Shown here: positions 15,650 to 23,027 of the stretch, one piece after another
How the letters are laid out: each line of letters begins with the position of its first letter
How positions within the stretch are numbered: position 1 is the stretch's first letter
Assembly (NCBI GenBank): GCA_020847755.1
Contig: JADLBK010000130.1
Coordinates: 1 to 39,175, forward strand
Direction of reading: 5' to 3'
Length of the DNA: 39,175 nucleotides
DNA from: Flavobacteriales bacterium
GTDB taxonomy: Bacteria > Bacteroidota > Bacteroidia > Flavobacteriales_F > PHOS-HE28
Position numbers and translations under genes: made by a program
Notes under the pieces: generated by a model
Databases searched by the model: none
Told to the model about the DNA's origin: nothing
Seen by the model: only the letters and a program-made list of their open reading frames with translations

Positions 15650-17413
15650 TCACGAACCCTCGGCCATCCCCTTCCGCAGGTCCTCGACGGTACGCGGCGG
15701 CAGTTTGTGCAGGTCGAGCACCATCAGCCCGTCGAGCGCATCGTTGAAGTGGGGATCGCAGTTGAAGCCGATGATCTTGGCGTTCAGCAGCAGGTACTTC
15801 TTCAGAAGCACCGGCATGGCCGATTCATGCGGATCGATCTCGGCGATGAGCCGGTCCATCTTCTTCATGTCGGCCTCGGAGGCCTGCACCAAGGCCTCGC
15901 TGTCGGCGCCGTCGCGTTTCACGCGGAAGCGGTTCCGGGGTGTGACCATGGCGGCCATGTCGCGGTCGTAGTGGTGCCTCTCCACATAGGCCATGATCAG
16001 GGCGCGCGAGAAGTGGCTGTACGTGCTGCTGATGCTCACCGGTCCGATGAGATACTGGTGCGCGGGGTTCGAGGTGAGGTGGATGAGCAGGCCCCGCCAT
16101 AACATGAAGAGCGGGAGCCGATGCCGCTGGTACTCCTGCGCGATGAAGGACCGCCCCAGCTCGAAGCTGCGCCGCAGCACACGGTCCATCGCGCGGTCCA
16201 TGCGGAACAGGGTGCTCAGGTACAGTCCCCGCCGGCCGTAACGGGGCATGATGCGGGCGCCATCGCCGATGCGATAGGCGCCCACCAGGCGGCGCTTCTC
16301 CCGGTCCCACAGGAACAGGTGGTCGTAGTAGAGGTCGAACTCATCGAGGTCGATGCGCTTGTTGGTGCCCTCGCCCACGGCGCGGAAGGTGACCTCGCGC
16401 AACCGGCCGATCTCGCGGAGCATGACGGGGATCCGCTCACTGCCGGCCAGGTAGAGATCGAACTCGGCCTGCGAGTTGAGCTTCAGGTCCCGGATGCCGG
16501 CCAGTTCCTGCTCGAGCAAGCGTGGATCGGCGGCCTCCACCACTTCCTTCGGACGGCGTGGGAAAAGCAGGGGCTTGAACTGCTCGCGGCGCACCTGCAC
16601 GCCGGAGCCCAGCGCGTAGGTCTTGGCCCGGAGATAACGCCCCATCTGCTCGGCCGAGGTGAAGGCGGCCAGTTCCTTGGCCGGGATCGGTTTGCCGATC
16701 CGCATGCGCACCTGCCTGCCCCGCATCCGCAGCATTTCATTGGGCAGCGTCAGCGTGCGCAGGTTGGGGTGGATCATGCCCAGCATCTGGAACACCATGG
16801 AATTGGCACCGTCGAACCAGACCGGCACCACCGGGACACCGGCATGCTGCACCAGTTTCAACGCGGGCGCCTTCCACCGCGGATCGGCCACCGCCTTGAA
16901 CTCCGTGCGCCAGCTGCTGACCTCCCCGGCCGGGAACAGGGCCAGGGCCCCACCCTGTTTGACATGGGCAAGGGCGGCGCGCATGCCTTGGAAACTGCTC
17001 GCGCTCCGGAGCTGCTCGAACGGGTTCACCCCGATGAACCGGTGCCCCAGCGGCCTCAGCTGTTGCAACAGGAAGTTGGCCATCACCTTCAGGTCGGGCC
17101 GCAATTCGCCGAAAACCTTCACCAGCGCCATGCCATCGATGGCCCCATAGGGATGGTTCGCCACCAAGATCAAGCCTCCCTCATGCGGCACCTGGGCCAG
17201 CTGATCAGCCTGGACCTCCATCTCCAGTTCCAACTGCTGGAACACCGCCTTCACGAAAGCGATGTCGTGAAGATGACTGACCTCCTCATAGACCCGCTGC
17301 AGCCGCTTGAGCCCACTGACCTCCGTGAAGAGCGCCACGCGCGGGTCGCCCGGGCGCATGTGGCTGGCCTTGGCCAGTTCCACCGGGTCCACCAAGCGGT
17401 CGTTCGGGGGCAT
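15650..17413 (-). CDS. OlsF-like fused lipid acyltransferase (PlsC + GNAT)
   Basis: A 587-aa fusion. The N-terminal part is a PlsC-like O-acyltransferase with NHPYGAIDG (His87, Asp93; five residues between, HX5D) and FPAGEVSSW. The C-terminal part, roughly 330-585, resembles the OlsB/GNAT acyl-ACP-dependent N-acyltransferases, with YDHLFLWDREKRRLVGAYRIG and later LPLFMLWRGL. This arrangement is known from OlsF, which makes ornithine lipids in Serratia and Flavobacterium; glycine-lipid synthases are related. The product is therefore probably an aminolipid of the membrane, amino acid unknown. The ORF track start (17533) is upstream of a perfect TACCTTTG box; ATG 17413 is 5 nt after it. Confidence 0.85.
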   Translation of the reverse strand: MPPNDRLVDPVELAKASHMRPGDPRVALFTEVSGLKRLQRVYEEVSHLHDIAFVKAVFQQLELEMEVQADQLAQVPHEGGLILVANHPYGAIDGMALVKVFGELRPDLKVMANFLLQQLRPLGHRFIGVNPFEQLRSASSFQGMRAALAHVKQGGALALFPAGEVSSWRTEFKAVADPRWKAPALKLVQHAGVPVVPVWFDGANSMVFQMLGMIHPNLRTLTLPNEMLRMRGRQVRMRIGKPIPAKELAAFTSAEQMGRYLRAKTYALGSGVQVRREQFKPLLFPRRPKEVVEAADPRLLEQELAGIRDLKLNSQAEFDLYLAGSERIPVMLREIGRLREVTFRAVGEGTNKRIDLDEFDLYYDHLFLWDREKRRLVGAYRIGDGARIMPRYGRRGLYLSTLFRMDRAMDRVLRRSFELGRSFIAQEYQRHRLPLFMLWRGLLIHLTSNPAHQYLIGPVSISSTYSHFSRALIMAYVERHHYDRDMAAMVTPRNRFRVKRDGADSEALVQASEADMKKMDRLIAEIDPHESAMPVLLKKYLLLNAKIIGFNCDPHFNDALDGLMVLDLHKLPPRTVEDLRKGMAEGS

Positions 17414-17418
17414 CCCGT

Positions 17419-17426
17419 CAAAGGTA
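17419..17426 (-). promoter_or_regulatory. -7 promoter box of OlsF-like gene
   Basis: TACCTTTG on the minus strand, an exact match to TAnnTTTG, 5 nt before the ATG. Predicts a leaderless or near-leaderless transcript. Confidence 0.6.
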
Positions 17427-17473
17427 TCAACCGGACCGACCGGCCATGGGCTCTCCAAATGCCCGGGATGGAC

Positions 17474-17481
17474 TACCTTGG
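17474..17481 (+). promoter_or_regulatory. -7 promoter box of GloVer-repeat gene
   Basis: TACCTTGG, 20 nt before the ATG at 17502. Back-to-back with the minus-strand box at 17419-17426, so the two divergent genes share one 88-bp control region. Confidence 0.5.
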
Positions 17482-17501
17482 GGCTCCCTATCCGACCGAC
17501 C

Positions 17502-20474
17502 ATGCGCCGTACGCTGACCCTTCTGCTGTCCACCAGCCTGCTCCTGTCCGCATCCCTGCTTTCCGCCCAGACCTATTGGGGCATGACCAGCACGGGCGGA
17601 ACGAGCGACATCGGCACGATCTATTCGATCACCGAAACGGGCACCTTCACCAAGAAGCACGACTTCTTCCGCGTGTCGGGCGGTGGCCCCAAGTGCGACC
17701 TCATGCAGGCAGGCAACGGGCGCCTTTATGGCGTCACCGAGTTCGGCGGCACCAACGGTGTGGGCACGCTCTTCGAGTTCAACCCCACCACCGGCGTCTT
17801 CACCACACTGGCCAGCTTCAGCACCACGCTGGGCGAACAACCGGTACGCGGTCTTGTCCAGCACACCAATGGAAGGCTCTACGGCACCTGCAGCGCGGGT
17901 GGGGCCAACGGCTTCGGAACCATCTTCGAATACAACATCACCACGGCCGTCCTGGTCAAACGCCACGATTTCGTGAACGTGGGGGCCAACCTCAACGGCA
18001 GGTCGCCCCGGGGAGGCCTTGTGCAGGCGGCCAACGGCAATCTCTATGGCACCACCCTGCTGGGGGGCGCCAACAACCAGGGCATCATCTACGAGTTCCA
18101 GCCCACCGGCAACAACTTCGTGAAGCGCGCCGACCTGACCCTGGCCAACGGGGCCCGGCCTTTCGCTGGTCTGATGCGCGCCAGCAACAACCTGCTGTAC
18201 GGCACCACCACCCAGGGCGGCGCCAACGGTGAGGGTGTGATCTTCAGCTTCAACAGCACCACCTTCGCCTACACCGTGCTGTTCAACCTCTCCTCGGCGG
18301 ACGGTTCGGTGCCCTATGGCGAGTTGATGCAGAACGGGACGGGCGGGCTCCTGTACGGGACCACCAGCGAAGGCGGCGCCAACGGACAGGGCGTGCTGTT
18401 CAGCTTCGACCTCACCACCAACCTCTATGCCCGCCTGGTCGACCTCTCGCCCGCGCTCGGTTACCGGCCGCTGGGCCGGCTGCGCCGTGCAGCGAGCGGC
18501 GTGCTGTACGGCACGACCAGCCTCGGTGGCACCTCGAGCCTGGGGGTGCTGTTCTCCTACGACCCCGCCAGCAGCACGTACTCCCTGCTCAAGAACCTGA
18601 GCGAGATCGGCACGAGCGGTTGCTGGAACGGCCTGTTCGAGGCGCCCACGGGCACCTTGAACGGCGTGGCGAGCTCGGGCGGCGACGGCGGCAGCGGGAC
18701 CCTGTTCCGCTATGTGGTGGCCGGCAACACGCTGACCGAAGCCGTGTCGTTCGCCTTCAGCAACGGCTCGCAGCCCAAGGGACGACTGGTGCGCGACGCG
18801 AACGGCAAGTTCTATGGACTGACCTCCGCTGGAGGGACGAACGGCAGCGGGATCTGCTTCTCCTTCGACCCCACCACGAACACGTTCAACCGCCTGGTGG
18901 ACCTCAACAGCACAACGGGCACTTTCCCCACCGGCTCGCTCACCCTGGCCAACGGCAAGTACTATGGGCTGTGCAACCTGGGGGGCTCCAGCAACGGAGG
19001 CACGTTGATCGAGTTCGATCCGGCCACCTCGGTCCTCACGGCCAAGGTGAACCTCGCCGGGGCCACCGGCACCCTGCCGCGCGCCGGGCTGCTCCTCGCT
19101 TCCAACGGCCTGCTGTACGGCAGCACCACGGCCGGCGGGGCCAACGGCTTCGGCACCCTGTTCAGCTATGCCCCGGGGGCCAACAGCGTCACACCATTGG
19201 TGGACTTCTCCCTGTCCTCAGGGATCGAACCGTTCGCCGACCTCGTGCAGGCCTCCAACGGCTTGTTGTACGGCACGCTCAGCGAGGAAGGCGCCTTCGA
19301 CAACGGCAGCCTGTTCTCCTTCAACACCAGCACCAACACCTTCACCAAGCTGTATGACTTCGACGGTCTGCAAGGCGGCAACCCGGCCGGTCGCCTCGTG
19401 CAGGCGAGCAATGGCGTGCTCTACGGCATGTGCCGGGAGGACGGCCTGTACTTCAACGGCACCCTGTACAGCTGGGACATCACCACCGGCACGTACACGC
19501 AGCTGTACGACATGGCCACCACCGAGGGCTCCGCATCGGAGAGCAACCTGATCCAGGGCACCGACGGCAACCTCTACGGGGTCTGTGTGCAGGGCGGCAC
19601 GAACGGCCTCGGCACCATCTTCCGGTACAACCCGACGAACAACGGCTTCACCGTGGTGCGCTCGATGGCCGTCACGGACGGAACGCTTCCCTTCGACGGG
19701 CTCGTCCCCGAGGCCATCCCGACACCACCCACCGGGGTCGGGCTATCGCTCAAGGTCTTCCTGGAAGGTCCCTACAACACGGGCACCGGTCTGATGAACG
19801 ATGCCCTGCGGCTGCAAGCCTCCTTCCCGCTCACCGAACCGTTCACGGCCCTCGGGTTCACGCATGTGGGCGGCGGTGGCGGCGAAACGATCGCACCGGC
19901 GGTGCTCACAGCCACCGGCAGCAACGCCATCACGGACTGGATCCTCGTGGAACTGCGGTCCAAGACCAACAGTGCCACCGTGCTGCACACCCGCAGCGCC
20001 CTGGTCCAGCGCGATGGCGATGTGGTCGGCCTCGACGGCACCTCGGCGTTGACGGTGAGCGCTCCGGCGGACGAATACTACGTAGCGGTGCGCCACAGGA
20101 ACCACCTGGCCTGCATGACGCTCAACACCGTGAACCTCGGAGCGGCGCCGACAGCGATCAACTTCACCGACGGCACCGTGCCCACCTTCGGGACCAACGC
20201 CCAGAAAGTGAACGGCAGCGTCCGGTTGCTCTGGGCAGGCAACGTGGTGCGCGACACGCAGCTCAAGTACGCGGGCGGATCGAACGACCGCGACCCCATC
20301 CTGGTGCGCATCGGAGGCACGGTACCCACGGCCACCGTCACCGGCTATTGGAGCGAGGACGTGAACATGGACGCTACCGTGAAGTACGCCGGCGGGGCGA
20401 ACGATCGCGACCCCATCCTGGTGAACGTGGGCGGTACGGTGCCCACCGCCACCCGCACCCAACAACTGCCCTGA
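17502..20474 (+). CDS. Secreted Gloeo/Verruco-repeat protein with C-terminal module
   Basis: A 990-aa exported protein. A signal peptide (MRRTLTLLLSTSLLLSASLLSAQ) is followed by 14 repeats of about 50 aa of the form LYGTTxxGGANGxGxxFxF, which I recognise as the Gloeo_Verruco (GloVer, TIGR03803-type) repeat; these are thought to form propeller-like beta structures. From about residue 745 a separate 246-aa module begins (LKVFLEGPYNTG), containing RDGDVVGLDG, VAVRHRNHL and two NDRDPILV units, and ends in QQLP. The same module ends the delta-60 protein at 29783. The two NDRD units each follow a segment such as DVNMDATVKYAGG that resembles a calcium-binding DxNxD loop. The ORF track start (17307) lies in the antisense of the acyltransferase. 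Cell-surface or secreted; function unknown. Confidence 0.88.
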   Translation: MRRTLTLLLSTSLLLSASLLSAQTYWGMTSTGGTSDIGTIYSITETGTFTKKHDFFRVSGGGPKCDLMQAGNGRLYGVTEFGGTNGVGTLFEFNPTTGVFTTLASFSTTLGEQPVRGLVQHTNGRLYGTCSAGGANGFGTIFEYNITTAVLVKRHDFVNVGANLNGRSPRGGLVQAANGNLYGTTLLGGANNQGIIYEFQPTGNNFVKRADLTLANGARPFAGLMRASNNLLYGTTTQGGANGEGVIFSFNSTTFAYTVLFNLSSADGSVPYGELMQNGTGGLLYGTTSEGGANGQGVLFSFDLTTNLYARLVDLSPALGYRPLGRLRRAASGVLYGTTSLGGTSSLGVLFSYDPASSTYSLLKNLSEIGTSGCWNGLFEAPTGTLNGVASSGGDGGSGTLFRYVVAGNTLTEAVSFAFSNGSQPKGRLVRDANGKFYGLTSAGGTNGSGICFSFDPTTNTFNRLVDLNSTTGTFPTGSLTLANGKYYGLCNLGGSSNGGTLIEFDPATSVLTAKVNLAGATGTLPRAGLLLASNGLLYGSTTAGGANGFGTLFSYAPGANSVTPLVDFSLSSGIEPFADLVQASNGLLYGTLSEEGAFDNGSLFSFNTSTNTFTKLYDFDGLQGGNPAGRLVQASNGVLYGMCREDGLYFNGTLYSWDITTGTYTQLYDMATTEGSASESNLIQGTDGNLYGVCVQGGTNGLGTIFRYNPTNNGFTVVRSMAVTDGTLPFDGLVPEAIPTPPTGVGLSLKVFLEGPYNTGTGLMNDALRLQASFPLTEPFTALGFTHVGGGGGETIAPAVLTATGSNAITDWILVELRSKTNSATVLHTRSALVQRDGDVVGLDGTSALTVSAPADEYYVAVRHRNHLACMTLNTVNLGAAPTAINFTDGTVPTFGTNAQKVNGSVRLLWAGNVVRDTQLKYAGGSNDRDPILVRIGGTVPTATVTGYWSEDVNMDATVKYAGGANDRDPILVNVGGTVPTATRTQQLP

Positions 20475-20495
20475 CCACGGTCCCGCTCCCCCCGT

Positions 20496-20534
20496 GAACG
20501 GGGGTGATCCGCTGCGACCGGGTCACCCCCGTTC
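20496..20534 (+). terminator. 14-bp hairpin terminator
   Basis: GAACGGGGGTGATC (20496-20509) pairs with GGTCACCCCCGTTC (20521-20534), one G-U wobble, 11-nt loop. It is 21 nt after the GloVer-repeat stop and before the next promoter. No T-tract follows, as elsewhere in this window. Confidence 0.7.
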
Positions 20535-20564
20535 GCCTGTTGAAACTATTTAACGACCACGGAC

Positions 20565-20594
20565 TTGCATGGTCCGGCCCCGCGGATAGATTTG
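20565..20594 (+). promoter_or_regulatory. Complete Bacteroidota promoter (-33/-7)
   Basis: TTG at 20565-20567, a 19-nt spacer, then TAGATTTG at 20587-20594, the textbook Bacteroidota -33/-7 arrangement. The ATG at 20601 is 6 nt after the box, so the mRNA should be almost leaderless. Confidence 0.65.
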
Positions 20595-20600
20595 CGCGCC

Positions 20601-21494
20601 ATGCTCCGGAACGCGTCCATCACCGCACTCCTTCCCGCCCTGCTCGGATCGCCTGCGCTCGCGCAGGTGGACAGTGTGGCCATCGGTGGTGCCGAAGAGG
20701 TGGAGGCCTACGAGGAGGCGATCGAGGAACCGGGGTATGACGAGCTGGCGCTTCCGAGCCTTACCGGCAGTGGTGCGCTGACCCTGAAGGACAGCCTGTG
20801 GCTGATCCCCGGGTACGACCTGTACTGCGATTGGAACACCGAGAGCATCTTCGGGCATCACGACCAGACCCTGCCTGTGGCCCCTGCCACGCTTTGGCTG
20901 AGCCATGCCGCGTGCGATCATGAGATGCCGGTCTGCGGTCGGATCACCTCAGCGTTCGGGCCTCGCCACGGCCGCATGCACTATGGGGTCGACCTGAAGC
21001 TGGAGACCGGTGACCCCGTGGTGGCCGGATTTGCCGGCATGGTGCGCATCGCCCAGTACCACCGCTCCTTCGGTAATGTGGTCGTGATCCGCCACGCCAA
21101 TGGGCTCGAGACACTTTACGCCCACCTCAGCCGGATCAGCGTGGACGTGGGGCAGTTGGTGGAGGCGGGTGAACGCATCGGTCTGGGCGGGAACACCGGA
21201 AGAAGCACGGGCAGCCACCTGCACTTCGAGGTGCGGTACCTCGGCCGGCCCATCGATCCCGCGCGGGTCTTCAACCTCGCCGAGGGCGAGCTTACGGCCA
21301 GCACCCTTCGCTTGGACGCTTCGTTGTTCGAGCGGCCGGCCGCTGCCTCGTCCGCGTACTATCGCGTCAAGCGTGGTGACACCCTTTCGTCCATCGCGCG
21401 GCGCCATGGCACCACCGTCGCGCGTCTCTGCAAGTTGAACCGCCTCTCCACGCGGTCCATCCTGCGCATCGGCCAGCGCCTCCGCACTTCCTGA
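20601..21494 (+). CDS. Secreted M23 peptidase with LysM domain
   Basis: A 297-aa exported protein, expected to cut or bind peptidoglycan cross-links in the periplasm. A signal peptide (LLPALLGSPALAQ) is followed by an acidic linker (EEVEAYEEAIEEPGYDE). The M23 domain spans about 115-235 and keeps the zinc ligands: HYGVD (His127, Asp131) and HLHFE (His206, His208), plus the YAHLS region. A LysM domain ends the protein (about 255-297), YYRVKRGDTLSSIARRHGTTV. All catalytic positions are present, so it may be an active endopeptidase rather than an EnvC/NlpD-type activator. The start is set by the TAGATTTG box just upstream; the ORF-track ATG (20565) overlaps the -33 element. Confidence 0.9.
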   Translation: MLRNASITALLPALLGSPALAQVDSVAIGGAEEVEAYEEAIEEPGYDELALPSLTGSGALTLKDSLWLIPGYDLYCDWNTESIFGHHDQTLPVAPATLWLSHAACDHEMPVCGRITSAFGPRHGRMHYGVDLKLETGDPVVAGFAGMVRIAQYHRSFGNVVVIRHANGLETLYAHLSRISVDVGQLVEAGERIGLGGNTGRSTGSHLHFEVRYLGRPIDPARVFNLAEGELTASTLRLDASLFERPAAASSAYYRVKRGDTLSSIARRHGTTVARLCKLNRLSTRSILRIGQRLRTS

Positions 21495-21495
21495 G

Positions 21496-22098
21496 CTACG
21501 CGGTGCGTGCCGTGCCCGTGTCCACCTCCGTGTAGTGGGCCCAGCAGCTCAGCGTGTCCACCAGGTCCTGGTTGTACACCGGGGAAAGCAGCAGCTGGCG
21601 CTGTCCCGTGAGCCGGAGTAGGACGAGGTCATCCTTGGAGTTGGGCAGCTGGTCGATCAGCCGGCGCCCCAACCCGAAGGTGAACGAGCTCAGGCCGATG
21701 TCCACACTGCAGAACCGGACGAACTCGCGCTCCAGGTCCCGCGCCCGGCTCCTGTCCGCCATGGCCTCGGCGATCTGCCGGATGTAATCGCGCGCGGCGG
21801 CACGGTCCACCAGGCTGGCATCCACGAACTCGGACCGCTGCACCCGGCGCGTGATCGCACCCGTGGTGAGCACGAGCGTGGCGCTGTCCACCAGATAGGC
21901 GCCCGTACTTCTGCGGTCGCGCTGGATGGCCAGCACGAAGCCCAGCACCACGAGACCCGCGCCGATGAAGGCGATGGGCAGAACGCGCAGCACGGCCGCC
22001 AGCACCAGGGAACCAAGCACCACCGCCACGCTCACATACGCCCACGCCTTGGTGTTGTACCAGAGGCGCTTGGTGCGGAAACGTTTCACGCGGTTCAT
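21496..22098 (-). CDS. Two-span membrane protein, hypothetical
   Basis: A 200-aa protein of no family I recognise. A basic N-terminus (MNRVKRFRTKRLWYNTKAW) precedes two adjacent membrane segments (about 21-42 and 43-61), then a 135-aa soluble C-terminal part. That part contains TTGAITRRVQRSEFVDASL and SVDIGLSSFTFGLGRR, and may be a PH-like or bPH2-type domain, as many short Bacteroidota proteins with this topology are; this is a guess. The ORF track uses a TTG start; ATG 22098 is preferred because it is 6 nt after TACCTTTG. It is convergent with the M23 gene, 1 nt between stops. Confidence 0.75.
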   Translation of the reverse strand: MNRVKRFRTKRLWYNTKAWAYVSVAVVLGSLVLAAVLRVLPIAFIGAGLVVLGFVLAIQRDRRSTGAYLVDSATLVLTTGAITRRVQRSEFVDASLVDRAAARDYIRQIAEAMADRSRARDLEREFVRFCSVDIGLSSFTFGLGRRLIDQLPNSKDDLVLLRLTGQRQLLLSPVYNQDLVDTLSCWAHYTEVDTGTARTA

Positions 22099-22104
22099 CA
22101 AGGT

Positions 22105-22112
22105 CAAAGGTA
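22105..22112 (-). promoter_or_regulatory. -7 promoter box of membrane-protein gene
   Basis: TACCTTTG, exact match to TAnnTTTG, 6 nt before the ATG at 22098. It lies 31 nt beyond the tRNA terminator hairpin. Confidence 0.6.
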
Positions 22113-22143
22113 ACCGTGCCCTGAGCGGGTTGCCCCGGAATGC

Positions 22144-22170
22144 GATCGGCCCGCCAGAGGCGGGCCGATC
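22144..22170 (-). terminator. Terminator hairpin downstream of tRNA-Leu
   Basis: GATCGGCCCGCC and GGCGGGCCGATC form a perfect 12-bp stem with a 3-nt loop, 5 nt beyond the tRNA 3' end. It separates tRNA transcription from the downstream membrane-protein gene. Confidence 0.7.
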
Positions 22171-22175
22171 TGCTG

Positions 22176-22259
22176 TACCGGAGAAGGGACTCGAACCCTT
22201 ACAACCTTACGGTCACACGCCCCTGAAACGTGCGCGTCTACCAATTCCGCCACTCCGGT
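22176..22259 (-). tRNA. tRNA-Leu (anticodon CAG)
   Basis: An 84-nt class II tRNA. The 7-bp acceptor stem ACCGGAG/CTCCGGT pairs fully with an A discriminator. The D-arm sequence GCGGAATTGGTAGACGC is the standard leucine form. The anticodon stem CACGT/GCGTG carries loop TTCAGGG, so the anticodon is CAG, reading CUG, the dominant Leu codon in these GC-rich genes. A long variable arm (GTGACCGTAAGGTTGT region) and the T-arm AAGGGTTCGAGTCCCTT follow. The encoded 3' end continues CAG, not CCA, so CCA must be added enzymatically. Confidence 0.95.
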
Positions 22260-22344
22260 GGGTGTGGACTTTTCTGCGTCAGGGGGTGCAAATATAGCGG
22301 TCGCGATCGATCCGGCGGACCGTCGTTCCCGGGTGTGCCCGTGG

Positions 22345-22352
22345 TACCTTCG
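22345..22352 (+). promoter_or_regulatory. -7 promoter box of YkuK-like gene
   Basis: TACCTTCG, 17 nt before the ATG at 22370. No other promoter feature seen in the short gap from the tRNA. Confidence 0.5.
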
Positions 22353-22369
22353 GGGACATCGCGCGCAGC

Positions 22370-22867
22370 ATGACCGACTTCAGGCGAATGGCGGATGGCG
22401 GATCGGTGGAGCCCATCGCCCACCTGGGCGGCCTGCTGGCCGGCGCGCCGGACGCCCTGCTCCGCATCGGCAGCGACAGCCAGAACCTGGGCGACCGGAC
22501 CATCTACACCACCACGGTGGTGCTGCGCTACCGCGGCAACGGCGCCCATGTGATCTACCGCCGCGAGCGGGCCACGCGGATCACCGACATGTGGACGCGG
22601 CTGTGGGGCGAGGTGGAACGCAGCCTGGCCGTGGCGCGTTGGCTGAACCACGAAGGCCGCCTGCCCATCCACGGCATCGACCTGGACCTCAACCCCGACC
22701 CCGCCACCGGCAGCCATCGACTGCACAGCGCCGCCGTGGGCTTCGTGAAGGCGCACGGGTACGAGCCGCGGACCAAGCCCGACCTGCTGATGGCCACCTG
22801 GGCCGCCAACCTCCTGTGCAACCGGGCCGGCCGGACGCACGAAACCCCCCACCGGGCTGAGCCCTAG
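22370..22867 (+). CDS. YkuK/DUF458 family RNase H-like protein
   Basis: A 165-aa protein resembling the Bacillus YkuK (DUF458) family, predicted to have an RNase H fold. Readable features are LRIGSDSQNLGDRTIYTTTVV, with the Asp of the first strand, followed by GNGAHVIYRRER and MWTRLWGEVERSLAVA, then a strand-end HGIDLDLNPDP and SAAVGFVKAHGYE. Acidic residues at the positions expected for metal binding are present. No biochemical role is established for the family, so a nuclease activity is only inferred. It has its own -7 box and is followed by a hairpin that overlaps the stop. Confidence 0.85.
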   Translation: MTDFRRMADGGSVEPIAHLGGLLAGAPDALLRIGSDSQNLGDRTIYTTTVVLRYRGNGAHVIYRRERATRITDMWTRLWGEVERSLAVARWLNHEGRLPIHGIDLDLNPDPATGSHRLHSAAVGFVKAHGYEPRTKPDLLMATWAANLLCNRAGRTHETPHRAEP

Positions 22868-22881
22868 GCAGGGGGTTCGTG
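22838..22881 (+). terminator. Terminator hairpin overlapping YkuK-like stop
   Basis: CACGAAACCCCCC (22838-22850) pairs with GGGGGTTCGTG (22871-22881) with a one-base bulge; an inner GGGC/GCCC stem strengthens it. It begins inside the last codons of the gene. Confidence 0.6.
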
Positions 22882-23000
22882 ACTCTTCAGATTGACCGTT
22901 GAACTACTTGGACAGGCCTTGTTACGCCTGCCCCGGACGCGGAGTTTCGTGAGTACCCCGGATACTCGACCGATCTCCTCCTGTGTTCGACCGATCCGCT

Positions 23001-23024
23001 GTTCCGGCCGACGGAGACCGGAAC
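23001..23024 (-). terminator. Terminator hairpin after DPP III gene
   Basis: GTTCCGG and CCGGAAC form a 7-bp stem with a 10-nt loop, 3 nt beyond the stop of the minus-strand peptidase. It closes the lipoprotein-HD-peptidase run. The 120 nt between here and the YkuK-like terminator contain no gene. Confidence 0.5.
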
Positions 23025-23027
23025 GGC

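Noticed and set aside
16121-18232. 703-aa plus-strand ORF
   Set aside because: Spans the antisense of the OlsF-like gene and an out-of-frame part of the GloVer gene; His/Gln/Arg-rich with no domain.
17502-20474. Direct repeats of the GloVer and delta-60 genes as a CRISPR array
   Set aside because: The periodicity is in codons (about 150 nt), the units are diverged and they code for protein; no cas genes are present.
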